This document shows positions 1 to 54,300 of a DNA stretch of 64,000 nt, piece after piece. Position numbers and translations under genes: made by a program. Position 1 is the stretch's first letter. The number at the start of each line of letters is the position of its first letter. The notes beneath the pieces were generated by a model, which did not search any database, was not told the DNA's origin, and worked only from the letters and a program-made list of their open reading frames with translations. Source of the stretch: Volvox africanus (lineage: Eukaryota > Chlorophyta > Chlorophyceae > Chlamydomonadales > Volvocaceae); contig BSDZ01000014.1 of NCBI GenBank assembly GCA_030268105.1, positions 1,942,501 to 2,006,500 on the forward strand, written 5' to 3'.

Positions 1-41994
<41,994 letters not shown>

Positions 41995-42159
41995 GCGCTC
42001 GCTCCAGGGGGGTTCCTCTCTGGCGGCTAATGGTCGTGACATCCTACGTGTCTATGTTTGTGTGTATGTGTATGTGCAACTTCGATATTGAACCATCAGT
42101 GGATGTGCATGTGCATGTCGCCGAGTATATGCATGCATGTATATGTATGTGTCTGTGTC

Positions 42160-42197
42160 TGTGTATGTGTATGCATGTATGTGTATGTGTATATGTA

Positions 42198-42270
<73 letters not shown>

Positions 42271-42272
42271 GC
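42160..42272. repeat. (TGTATG)n array downstream of the dynein stop
   Basis: About 17 TGTATG hexamers starting roughly 165 bases after the TGA. Confidence 0.94.
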
Positions 42273-43450
42273 ATGTATGTGCATGTGTATGACCTTATGG
42301 ATGGAAGGGAGGAATTCATGATGCCAGTGAAGCCCACACCGGGATGTGTGTGTGAAACACATCGCGCTGGTTGGATCCGTCGGAGAGGGCCCCCACTGGC
42401 CTTGTAGGGCCCTTCGTGCGCTGACTGCGACTAGGTCTGTGCCCCCCTTGGTGTGATGAGACTTCCGGTCCGCTTCAGCGAGACAGCGAAAAGTTTGCGC
42501 CGTATGGTCTAGCCTGGTACCGCGTAGACGTAGACTGGTACCGCAGAGGCCGGGGGTTAGGCAACGTGCGGCCAGTCACCGGCAGCACTTCGAGGCATCC
42601 CCCTGCGGAGTGGCGCGGAGGCAGCTGGGGTATGTGTCCAGCCGAGGGCCTCAGGGGCCCCGGGGATCAGAGGGGCGCAGGGTTAGGTCACGTCGTGATG
42701 GTCAAGGGGGATCACTTTGTCATTGCACACCAGCTTCAGCGCCGGTTGGCATTGTTATAGGTGGGTAGGACTGCAGGAAATGGTGATATCGTACACTTGG
42801 GTGAACACTTCATCGCCGGCCGATTGGTATTCGTACTGTGCATGTCTTGGCGGGTGTGATATTGCTGTGGTACTGAGGTTCAGTACTGAGAGAGACATTA
42901 CCTACCCGTACATGTCCTTATCTATGTCTTATGTCCTTGTTGTACGGCTGACGCAGACCGTGACATACGACTCAACGTACTATGCGAACTGATTTTTCAA
43001 AGATCACGTTCTTGCTTTGGCCTTGTGATTGTATTTGGTATTTTCGTGCCGAAACAGGCCAAGGGAACAAATACCTATTCACGCGCAGTCTTTCCCAGTG
43101 GTGGGCGACGGACAGGTAAGAGCTGAGGCAATCATATATATGTTAACAGAGGCAGCTTATTTAGAGAAGGTAGGGGCTTTGAAGGGGAGATGCATTGTCC
43201 GTGTCTGTGTGTGTGTATACATGCACATACATACGGATGTGCATGTATGTGTGTGTGTGTGTGTGTGTGCACACAAACACATGATTGCGTGCCCACGTCC
43301 CTGGCAGCTGCATGTACCCCGTGGTGGATATGATGGTTATAGTGCTTGTGGTGGTGGTGCTCTGTTCGTTCCCTCGCTCCACTCCCAAGCACCCACCCTG
43401 GACCAATCCCAAGTGTGACCTCCCGCCCCCCTCTCTCCCGGTCGTGCAGG

Positions 43451-43455
43451 TTACA
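43451..43455 (-). terminator. Possible TGTAA polyadenylation signal for SDH2
   Basis: Reading on the minus strand, TGTAA (the usual Chlamydomonadales poly(A) signal) occurs about 570 bases beyond the SDH2 stop. A five-base motif is weak evidence, and no cleavage site can be seen. Confidence 0.25.
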
Positions 43456-44024
43456 AATAAAGCGATTTTTTGCCATTACCCAATTACTGGAATTGAAGTA
43501 CTAAATCCTTAAAACCCTAAGTACGAACGAACAAACAAATCAACAAATCGGAACAAACATCAAACGCTGTTCTGTACTACTAGAGGCTGCAGACTCCCCA
43601 GCTTTGATACGTTTCCTCCTCGTCTCTTCGTCGTCTGGGTCGTCATTATCATCATCACATCCAGATCCACAAACATACACATGTATGTATGTACACACAC
43701 ACACACATGAGGGCTTTTTACACGGAATCAATCCATGCGTCTGTCTTATCGCCTACGTGTCCAATCAGACGAACCCCCCCCCTCCCCTGTTGTACAACAA
43801 ACCCCCTTTACTTTACCCCCTTAGCCCCCTTCAGAAACCATCTAAGGAAACAGCCTGTACGCTATACGGGATAAGCTGACTGCCCCATCCTCCAACGCTC
43901 CTCCAAGTCGGTGGGGGGGGGGGGAAAGGCCGCAGGCCTAGGACGCCAGCAGGCGGCGCTTCGTTGGTCCCCTGACCCTCCCCTCCGCCTCCTGTGTTAG
44001 CCGCTGTCCCCCAATGGTGGCTCA

Positions 44025-46234
44025 TCAGACGGGCTGGCCCTTGTGCAGCGACTGCTTGATCTTGGCGATGGCCTTCCCCGGATTCAGACCCTGCAGAGCC
44101 GAAACACGGTGTGACCAGCAGGCGGCGGGGAGGAGCCACGGCGGCGGAGGGGAGAAGGACGCGGGATGAGGCGGGGTGGGGATGGGGGTAGTAAGGTGGG
44201 GTCATTGGTTCACCAAACTCCATGAATCGTTTGGGCTCCGATGGCATCTGCTGTCCCAGACCCATCTCCCCTTCCCCTCCCTCCTCCCTCCTTCCGCTTC
44301 CGCTTCCCCTTCTCCCCCCTCCCCTCCCAGTTCCCTCCCTCCTCCGCCTCCGACCCACCTTGGGGCACACGGTGGCGCAGTTCATGATGGTCTTACAACG
44401 GTACAGCTTGTAGGCATCGTCCAGTTGCGCCATGCGCTCTGCCGTGAAGTCGTCCCGGCTGTCAATGATCCACCTGGATTTGGATTTAAATTGGATTTGG
44501 ATTAGATTAATGTTATAAAATAACACAACATGATATAATATATTTTAAGAAGAAGAGAACGAATGAACCAACAAGCAGAACCAAAAGGAATATATATATA
44601 TATATACATACACATACACACGGAGGTCGCTTCCTTCCCCTTTTCTTTACCGCTTTAAATTCGCGGCCTTGGCGATTACCTACTTTGCATCACAGCCTGT
44701 TTCCACTTTTTTCGCTTTGGGCGACGTCGGCCATCATCCGCGACCTTCACGGTGGTTAGTCCTCGTTCCTTACAGCACCAGCACCAGTCCGTTTCGTTCG
44801 CCCTCCCCCTCCTCCCCCCACCTTACCCCACCCCTACCGTCTAACCTGTATGCCGCCAGCAGCACAGCGGGCCCAAGGTACTTGTCACTGTTCCACCAGT
44901 AGGACGGGCAGGACGTAGAGCAACAGGCGCACAAAATGCACTCGTACATGCCGTCCAGTTTAGCTCGGCTCTCTTTGGACTGGTACCACTCCTTGCCGCT
45001 GCGTGAGGTTGGGGTTGGGGGTGGCAGGAGCAGCCAGGAGCCGGGAGCCATGGACACCGAGTGGTTGGTAGATAGTTGAGAAAGTGCGACGGCTGAGAGA
45101 GTGAAGGATATGATTAGTAGAGAAATATATGATAGGGAATGGCGTCAGGATGCGACAGGATTCCATATATGATATTGTGAGGCATGAGTTTAAGATGGAA
45201 CAAAACCCAAAACGATATTTTGGGTGTTGGATAGCGTTGGGAGTGGGGGACGAGAGAAGGTAGGGGTGAGGGCATCCAAGAAGCAGCAAAGACGGTTGGA
45301 CTCTTTTCAAATTTGGAGCTGCCGCTACATGTGCTGTGAGGCAGAAGCAGCGAGAGGAACAGGCGTGCATAAGGAATCTCGAAGAGCTCACTTGGTTGAC
45401 CCACGTGGTGACCTGTACGGCTTTCAGGAACGCAAATATGGAGGAATGGGGCTGCACGAGCGAGAAACGAAAACCAACAAGTGACCTCTCGCTCCAAACC
45501 CCAAACCTAAATTTAGGGATTAAATTAGCTATGGCAATACCGGCACTATACCTGGAAGCCTCCTTCTTCTGCAGATAAGGCTTTATGGACTTATATTGTG
45601 AGTAGAAGTTGGACATGTCCACGACCAAGTCCTTCACCACGAACATGTGCGGTAATGGAGCGACTTTGCTCACGTGCCCCGGATCCCGGTTGACCTTGCA
45701 GAGGCATGCAAGCGTGTTGGTGCCGTCGATGTTCATTGCGCAAGACCCGCAGATGCCCTCCCTGTGGAGGAGAGCGTTGGCAGTCACTCAGTCGGTTTCA
45801 CTGTCAGCCCATTCCGTTGTCGCGTTCGTATCGGAACGCAACCACCTGATCGTCAAACTGCAGCATGCTGGATGCTGGATGACCTAACAATAAGGAGCCT
45901 ACCGACAAGAACGGCGCAGTGAGAGCGTCTGGTCCTGCTCGTCCTTAATTTTGAGGAGGACATCCAGCATCATCGGCCCGCAGTTGTTGATATCAACCTG
46001 GTATGACGCATATGTTGGTTTTTCATCGCCATTGGGGTTCCACCGATAGACTTGGAACTCCTTGTAGAGCGGGGACTTCGAAAGGGGGGCCTTTGCGGCA
46101 GCTTGTTGACTTTTAGCGCTAGCAACGGCTGCAGAATTACGGCTCTCTCTGCTGGTACTAATAAACGCGGAAAGGAGGCCAACCTGCTGCAGCTGTGCCC
46201 CTCGGCGAGCAGCACCGAGCAACACCGGCAACAT
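44025..46234 (-). CDS. SDH2: Succinate dehydrogenase iron-sulfur subunit, mitochondrial (complex II)
   Basis: Carries electrons from the FAD of the flavoprotein subunit to ubiquinone in mitochondrial complex II. Five exons on the minus strand: 46234-45903, 45761-45552, 44998-44846, 44473-44359, 44090-44025, all phase-consistent, 876 bases, 291 residues plus TGA. The start [17 protein letters not shown] gives an Arg-rich, acid-free leader typical of a mitochondrial presequence. The 2Fe-2S site is CREGICGSC with a fourth Cys eleven residues later (NTLAC). The 4Fe-4S and 3Fe-4S ligands are in [17 protein letters not shown] and [20 protein letters not shown]. Length and all ligand cysteines match eukaryotic SDHB. 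It converges on the dynein gene, about 2.0 kb stop to stop. Confidence 0.97.
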
Positions 46235-47479
46235 AGTGTCTAGTGTCGGAATTCAGTTACTTGTTAAATATGGTTATGAAACAAGAAAACTTCAATATGA
46301 TGATGCCGGGCAGCTCTTACAAAAATGCAAACGTAATGGCATCGTGTAGGTGAGGCGACATTTCCGCCACGACTGCCGTACAGAACCGCTAAACGGTCGC
46401 TTTTCTAGATAAAAATTATTTCTAGTCCTGCAGTTCAAATGATTACGTGAAGCTGTGCAGATACGTTTATGAGACATGTGATTCCGGGAGTACGCCCAAA
46501 TGCGACGGGAGGAAGGCATACAGATGCAATTTATAAGGCGTTGCAAACTATAAGAAAATAGTACTAGGTGAATGGATAACGAGAGAATGGTATGTGCACT
46601 GCCAAAATGCCGGGCCCTGTCAATTGCTGACAAAGCAGCAATCGCGCATTGAAGTTTACACATACGAATCCCAATCGAGGATCTTAACAAACAAACACAG
46701 CAGAGCGTAGCTTTACTGCTGCTTGAAGCAATCGTGTGCACTATGTTCAAACGCTTTATGATTACATGTCCGCTGATTGCCCGGAAGTAAAAGGACGAGC
46801 TGCACCAAGCATCATAGGGAGGCAACCTTACGAACAAGATAAGGACAATGCTCATACTGCGCTTCACCGATATTGCGCGCGCGCACAACACGCATGCTTT
46901 TTACCTTCCATAGCCATGCACCAGCATGATGGCAAAAGTCTAAATCAAGTACCATATATAAATGCACATGTAATTCATGAATCTCCGTCCTCTACATTCA
47001 CCAGCTACTACAGAGCCTGCATCCGTCAGTGTTATCCATCAGCATCGTCACGGCCATCCAGCCATCTAGCCATCAGCATTATCCATCAGCATCACCAGCA
47101 TCTATCACCAGCACTAGCACCTATCACCTGCATATATCACCAGCATCGGCATCCTCATCCTTACGCCTCTTCCTCACACATCCCACCCATATTATACCCA
47201 TACAGCACTCAACCCTTCCGGCTGAACTCCCGTGCTAGTACAGGATGGACCCTTCCCTTAAACCATCGCACGATATGCCGGGATATGCGTGCTACGTCAT
47301 CAGGGAACCTACGAGCAAACAACAGCAGTAGTGCTGCGAATCTCTGACCTTGCTTCCTGGCGGCCTCGGGACCTGTAACTCACCTTAAGCCAACAAGCGC
47401 AAGGCGCCATCCATCCGTGGTATCCAACAGCACATGCATACATGCCCCACGCGCCACCCTACCCAGCCCTGGTGGGGCG

Positions 47480-47530
<51 letters not shown>

Positions 47531-47531
47531 G

Positions 47532-47570
<39 letters not shown>

Positions 47571-47572
47571 AG
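47480..47572. repeat. (ATC)n microsatellite
   Basis: About 30 ATC/CAT units with one CGT interruption. Conceptual translations give poly-Ile, poly-His, poly-Ser or poly-Met. Confidence 0.97.
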
Positions 47573-50500
47573 TCAGCTCCCCGCCGCTATTGCCCATCTA
47601 TCAGCGCGCGGAGGGTCAAACAAAAAAACGTAACAAGCAACGAAACACCATGTGCGTGATGATTGCACGAGCCAGCAACAGGGAAACTGCACCACCAGAT
47701 AAGAATGATGAATGAATGAAGTAGGGCTGGCGCTACGCATGCATGCAGGCATATATGCAGGCACTAATGAAGTACGCTATATCAGGCACATCGTGCTGTG
47801 AAGTAGAGTTCAGCGCAATGTCATTAATACTGCTATAATGGAAAAGTCGCCCATCAGGCGACGACTACATGGCACCGACGGTGGGAACGGAAATGAACAC
47901 ACGCACGTCACGGCAGGCACAGCAGCCCCACACACGCACGCAGGTAGGTAGGCGCGTTCGTGCGTGTGCGTGTGCGTGTGCGTGTGCGTGTGCGTGTATG
48001 TGTACGTGCGCGTGGAGCGGGGGAAATCATGCTTCATGATTGTTGCTGCAAAGGCGGCGGATACTAACCGTACGGGCGGGGATTAGCGATTGATGAAGAG
48101 CACCGCAAGGAGTCCCGTTACGCATAAATCTAACGATGGCTCATGAACCTTAAGAAGACGACCCAGCCAATGCACGAAAAGCAACGTACGATGTATCGTA
48201 CGCGGATGGCACACTTTCAACTCACGTGGGTTAATTATAGTTCTGCCAGGCACATCAGTTATACACAACGGAGACCACCACCCCAAAACACAGTTGTACA
48301 CCCCGTCATACTTTGTCTGCCTGTGTGTGAAGCAAGGTATTGCCGCACGAAATACACGTCTTTACAAGCATATGTGCGCCGTGCAAAACCCAGGACCGTA
48401 CGTGATCGCGCGTGCTAGCCGTACAAGCAAACTCCTGGCTGCTAACGCATCCCCGTCATGGAGGCCGTTCCAAGCTGCCTTGTACAGGCGAGGGTGATAT
48501 TGGCGCAGCTATCGACGTACGGCTTCGCGTCATCGTCCATGCGCCAGGGATACATCTGTCACTGCTTTTCACACAAACCCCAAAACACACGCCCCTTGCT
48601 GCTTCATTACATCCCTTGCTTCTCACGCTCACACCATACATCGATATGTGCGCTTGTGTATCTTCCCGCTAAGCTGTGAATAGCGCCCTCTCGCTCGAGC
48701 CACAAGAATCAACCCGTGTCCTCTTTGGCCCGTACAGAAGTACCAACGCACGGGGCCGTACATGAGTGGTAGTTAGTACTTCTTTATTGTCGGTAAATGC
48801 GCCCGGGTCTACAAGCCAATCACCGATGTGCAGTATTGCCATCGGGGGATCTGAACGAGTCAGGTTCAAAAATATTTCACGCACTTTGATGCACTCCGAT
48901 GGATAGTGATGGTGAGATAGTGAGATGGTGCGCCGCGTCCATCAATCGAACCGTTCTATATCGAATCGATATCGATGCCGCACTCTCGACACACGACAAT
49001 GACTCACCTCCCGATTTCATCACCACGCGAGGATGAGTGACCCCCGAACGACCCACGCAGATATATATGCAAGTGGGATAAGTACGTCAGGTGGGATTGC
49101 CCTTAATAACGACCGCAACCTGCTGAGCGAAGCGGGTGTACATCATCTCCCCAAAGGGTGACATGCATGACGACAAAGGTAAACGCCCGAACCCCCATGT
49201 GCTGCTATGCCTGAGACCTGAGACCTGGGACCTGGGACCTGGGACTGGGTCCGCCCGCCGCCCTGTCAGCCAGGACAGCCCTCGTCTCTCTCCATGGAGG
49301 AGCCAACACATCGTTGCGGGTGCCCATTGGGCGCATCACCGCATCACATTTGACCAGGAGCCAGAGCACCCCATGAATGCACCCACGAAGATAAGCACAT
49401 CATGACCACCACCACCATCACCATCTGAACTACAAAAGCCGCCACCCTGCCATCACGACCACTGTGATCACCACCTCGGCCTTCATTGTGGTCGCCATTC
49501 ACTGCTCGCTTCCCCCCGACCCCAACCCTACTGCTGCCATTCCGGCAACCACCGAATAGAGGAGTATTATCTCAACAGTCCGCAGTTTAAGCGTGACATC
49601 CCGTGTGCGTCCCTCAATCTCTCCGATGAGCGAGCTGCCGTACCTTGGCTGCCGTACCTTAGTACGGCCAAGTCAAGCCAAAGCCTGTTTGAGTCCAACG
49701 TGTACCGCAGTTGTTTGGTAACGTCCTATTCGCAAACGTCTTTGTAGCCCCGGCAAAGGCCGGGTCTCCATCTGCCAGTATCATTTGCCGTACAGTTGCC
49801 GTACCTTCTTCATGCGAGGTTTTTCTAGTAGTAATAGTAATGATTCTAGTGCCATCACCGTTGCACGCAAAAAGCTGATGCGAAAAATGCACTTTCCGAC
49901 TATCGTCACCAACAATGTGGTGTGCCAAACGGCCAGATCAAGAGCCACGACCTTGCTGGGCCCGATGTACGGACGGACATCCAATCCACGGAAAGGCGCA
50001 TCCAAAGCGCCAGTACAAGCCATAAGGCCCGCGGAAGGTAGCTAGGGCAGCTAGGGACTCAGAGCTCCGACATGTACATACGATGACGAGTCTTAAGACC
50101 TTAGACCCAGAACCCGGTGAGTGCAGAAAGGTCAAGTGGCTTGGAAGGCCGTTCGGCGGCGGCTGGTGCGAATGTGTCAGACTTTAGAAAGGTGTGCAGA
50201 CACATACCCCTCGATAGGGCGGCCGCACGGAGGGATGAGTATTTTTGGCGGCGGCGGTGTGGCCATTACGGCCGAGGGAGGCACTCCTCCCGGGGGCCTC
50301 TTAGACTTAGCGGAGACGACGGCCTCAAGTGTTCAGCGGCCACGATACGTTCCTCACCACACACCCTTTTTCCTAATGACGCAAACACACACACAAACAC
50401 ACACACATAAACGCAAACATGCGCATACACTCATATGTACCCCCAGCCGAGTAGTAACCGTGATGCGCGACATGGGATGTATACACACACAAACACACAA

Positions 50501-50639
50501 TCATAGATAAGAAAAATTCGTCGAATTGCGTGAATGCGAATATGCAAGTCTTTTCCCTAACTGCGTTAATATCACATCGCATAGAACGTCCCATCGCTGG
50601 CCCTCACGGATCTACCATCCCCCCTAACCCTCAAAACCC

Positions 50640-50748
50640 TCCCTCCCCCCTCCTTCCCTCCCTCCCTCCTTCCCCCCCCCCCGTCCCTCCCTCCTCCCCC
50701 CCTTCCCCCCTCCCTCCCTCCCTCCCTCCCTCCCTCCCTCAAGTCTCG
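50640..50748. repeat. (CCCT)n-rich pyrimidine tract
   Basis: C-rich CCCTCCCT repeats with runs of up to ten C. Confidence 0.9.
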
Positions 50749-51351
50749 TTATCCGACTTCCCTTTCTCCCTCCCTCCCTCTAAACCTCTTTCTTACTGTA
50801 ACATCATCACCGCTTACGGTATGAAAAGATACGTAGGGCGCGAATTGAAGGTGACAAGCCCGACGTCGCTAGAGAGGTCCCATACCAGCGGCCAGCTGTT
50901 TTCTCATATCGTTATTCTATTTGTTGTAGCGGTTTCCATTCATTGGCCGCTAACCGGACCGATCGGGTCGCATAACGGTCAATCAACCCAACTGTTACCA
51001 CCTTGTTGTCTTGATCTCATACTTCCACTGTCTGGCTGCAGCAGCTCCAGCTATCCCGGATTGCAGTCTACAAGGCCCTCCAGCAATTTTGGTGTCATGA
51101 TGCTCTACCCCCACACGTGTCGTACGTGGAGTCCTCAACAACACCACAAAAGCTGCTCGTCCCGTGTGGCCAAACCCCAGTACATCAGCTACACGCCGAA
51201 CCCTATCCCAAGGGCCTTCCCATGCTGCTTCCGAACGTGTGTGTCTCGCCGATGTTGGTGCAGTCGGAAGTCGGAAGTTGGAGGTCGGAAGTTGGAAGTC
51301 GGAAGTTGAATAGTACCATACTTGCTCCAGAGCTCCTTACTGGTCCCTCAC

Positions 51352-54300
51352 TCACAACTGCATGTCGTCCCCAACGCTGCAAGTCGGCACCGGGATTGCG
51401 TCTGACAGGACATGTAGCTCTTGTTGTTGCTGGTGTGGGCGCAGGAGCTCCTGTTCCTCATCCTCCATGCCATCCTGGTGAGTCAGCATCTGAATTAGCA
51501 GGTCCAGCTGCGAGGCTGAGGAACCTCTGGAGTTGTTGCCGAGACCACCGCCTCCACCGCCTCCGCCAGCAGCGGCAGCGGCAGCACCGGGGCCGTGATT
51601 CACAGCGTCGCACGCTCCTACCTGCTTTCGGAGATTCATCATCTGCTCAAAATGCTTCTCCGTCGTCCAACAGTCACTGCGCGACAGTTGGATATCGAAG
51701 GCCGCCTGGTCTCTGTTGGGCCCTACGCATCCTCTGTCCTCGCCGCCGCACGTGCCGCCGAGAGATGCTTCCACTGTAGATTCAATTGCGGAGAGCAGAT
51801 GGGCCCCTGTCGGAGACCCAAATATCTGACCGGAGTTGCTGTTGGTGTTGTTGTCGGACATAAAGGCCGCCACGTCAGAGGTGGTGGTGGTGTTGGACCG
51901 CACGCGCTTCGCAGCGCCCTCCTCTAGATCCATCATCTGTGCAGCCATTATGTCGTACCTTACGTTAGCCCAGGGTGAATGTATGCCATGGATGAGGAGG
52001 TGTGGTGAAGAAGGTGGTTTTGGTTGCGTAGCACACAAGCAACATCCCGATATGCACAACAACAGTTTATTAATAAAGATTAATTAAAAGTGTTTTATGG
52101 TTTAGAGTTTTAGGTGAAACCTGGGAAGGAAGGAGAGACCGGGGAAGGAGGGGAAATGGTTTTTGGGTTTTATAATCTTTGGTTTTAGTGTTTTGGGGCA
52201 ACTAAACATACTGCGGAGCCGAACGGCACCTGAATCCCCTTCGTGAAGCAATCATCCACATTGAGATGGTGGGTACTTCAATACAAAAAGAAAAAAAGAA
52301 ATAAAAAGTAACACAACCGTGCTTACTTCGCTTGTCAATAGTGGCTGTGTGTGGATGTCGCTCAGCAAATCCTGTAAGCGGCCACATCATGAGGCATCAT
52401 GGTGGATGGGGAAAAGCACACAACAATGGGCAAAACAATCATCAAGATACGTGGCACTTTTAAAAGACTGCTTGCTGCTGTCATGCGCTGCCTTCGATTA
52501 CAGAGAAAATATTAGAAGGAATACAGCAACGATGATGATGATAATGATGATGATGCCTGTGGTGATGATGATAATGATGATGATGATGATGATGGTGGTG
52601 GTGGCTTGACCTGCAGCGTTTACCCACCGACCCATGGGCCTACCGAGATGTTCATTTCCAGCAAAGTGGCGGAAGGTGCCTGCCGCAGTTGCAACGGCAA
52701 AGGCAACGAACGGCCCTCATCGGACCTGCGCAATGACTGATTCCGTTCCATCTCCATCGCCGAGCCGAGACTGACGGCGTTTAAAATTCGCTGTTGCGGA
52801 GAGTACGGCGGTGATGGTGCCGCTGGTGCCGCCGCCGCCGTCATCAATGCAGCGGCGCGCAAGCCGTTGACGTTCGGGTCCATGGCGGAAGTTACACTGG
52901 GGGTGCGGAGGGCCGAAAGACCGGTGGCGGTGACGCCGCTGGTGCTCATGGGTGCGCCCCCCACGCTGTTGTCGTCGTGGGAGGAATCCTTGGACAGCAG
53001 AGACCGACGCCGAGCGCCTATGGTGGGGTATGGGGTATGGGGTATGGGGGTGGAGTGCACAACGCAATCTGTACGGGGTGGGGAGGTAGGGTACGGGGTA
53101 GGAGAGGTAACGAACTTACATGACGATACAAACATGCACACATTCACACAAGCACATACACACACACACACACACAAAGCCAGACTCCAATAAACCAGCC
53201 TTTATAATGTTCCACGAGTTTCCAAAGCACATTTTGCTGCAGCTGTCCTGCCGTACTCACGTAAAACTCGATGAGATCCAGCTCCACTCGGAGAGTCCGC
53301 TGATAGCGACGACAGGCCCCGCTCCGCTCCGAAGCCACCCACGCCAACCGCCACGCCTACAGCTCCGCCGCCGCTTCCACCTCCAACCGTCAACGGCCCA
53401 GCCATCGAGCTTGTGCCCTGCAGCGTCCCCGTGATGCACATCCCGCCCCCACTCATGCCCATTCGATCAATGCTCCTCGTACCCGACAAACCAATTATCG
53501 GTTCCGAGCAACCGAAAATAAACCCAGTGGGAAGCTCCAAATGCTGCGACGGTTGCTGCTTAATCATGGAGAAAGGAGCTTCCATAAGGCCCATCTCGTC
53601 CCCGGGAAAGAAACCCGTGGGTCCGGAGGTGCCGTACATCCTCAAATCCGACATGGCAACGGCGCCTTCGAAGTCTGTTGTGGCAGCACTGCTGTCCATG
53701 TGCCGCTGGGGTTGAGGGCTCATGAAGCGGTGGGGCTGTACGAGCAGCTGCGGATCCGAAACTCCCAGAAACCCTGGTGCTGCGACGGAGTGTCGGGGGA
53801 GGCCGAAGTCGCAACCCTGCACCATCAGCGGCTGCGACGGATGCTTTTCCTGTTCCTGTTTCTGTTGTTGGGTTACAATCCTCGAAGCGGCCATGAGCGG
53901 TGGGGCAGTGGCGAGGCAGGGAGGGGCTGGGGACGACTGTACTGAAGCGAGCAACGCCTTTTGTGGAACAACCTGACATGTGTGCGGCGGTGAAGCGGTG
54001 TGAGAAAAGGGGAGGAGGGAGGGAAGATGCGGGACAGGTGGGGGTGGGGAGGAGGAGGAGGAGGGGGAGGGGGACACCTATAATTGGGTCATAGATATGC
54101 GTCTGAACGTCCCCTTCACCACACCTTAGCATTCATGGAACAAAACCATGACGAGGGCATGAAGTGCAGGGCATTTGCAAGTGTTAAATGCATCCTTTGA
54201 ATCTCCGCTCAGTGACTTCTGCACAATATATGTATCAGAAACGTAATGAACCCGTGATGCATGCTGAGGAAGGGCTTGCCAAAACCCTGAAGATGTAGTA

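Larger units (their letters stand above)
41995..44024. other. Convergent intergenic region between dynein and SDH2
   Basis: Holds the 3' untranslated regions of both genes. No coding sequence supported. Contains a TATGTG array (about 42160-42270), a short (GTGTGT) array near 43240-43270, an AAAACCCTAA word at 43512-43521, and a run of about 14 G near 43912. No convincing TGTAA was found for the dynein transcript. Confidence 0.7.
46235..51351. other. Gene-poor region between SDH2 and the unrecognised gene
   Basis: Contains the SDH2 promoter and 5' leader at its left end (minus strand) and the 3' end of the unrecognised gene at its right end. No exon-like series with splice signals was found. 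It includes CATCAGCAT-like imperfect repeats (47020-47170), an (ATC)n array, a CGTGTG run (about 47960-48000), a C-rich CCCT array (50640-50745) and GGAAGTCGGAAGTTG repeats (51267-51308). Open stretches at 49660-50135 on both strands look like chance or decayed element sequence. Confidence 0.55.

Noticed and set aside
49659..50135. Overlapping open frames on both strands in the gene-poor region
   Set aside because: No family resemblance and no splice-linked neighbours; possibly decayed mobile-element sequence, but nothing diagnostic was seen.
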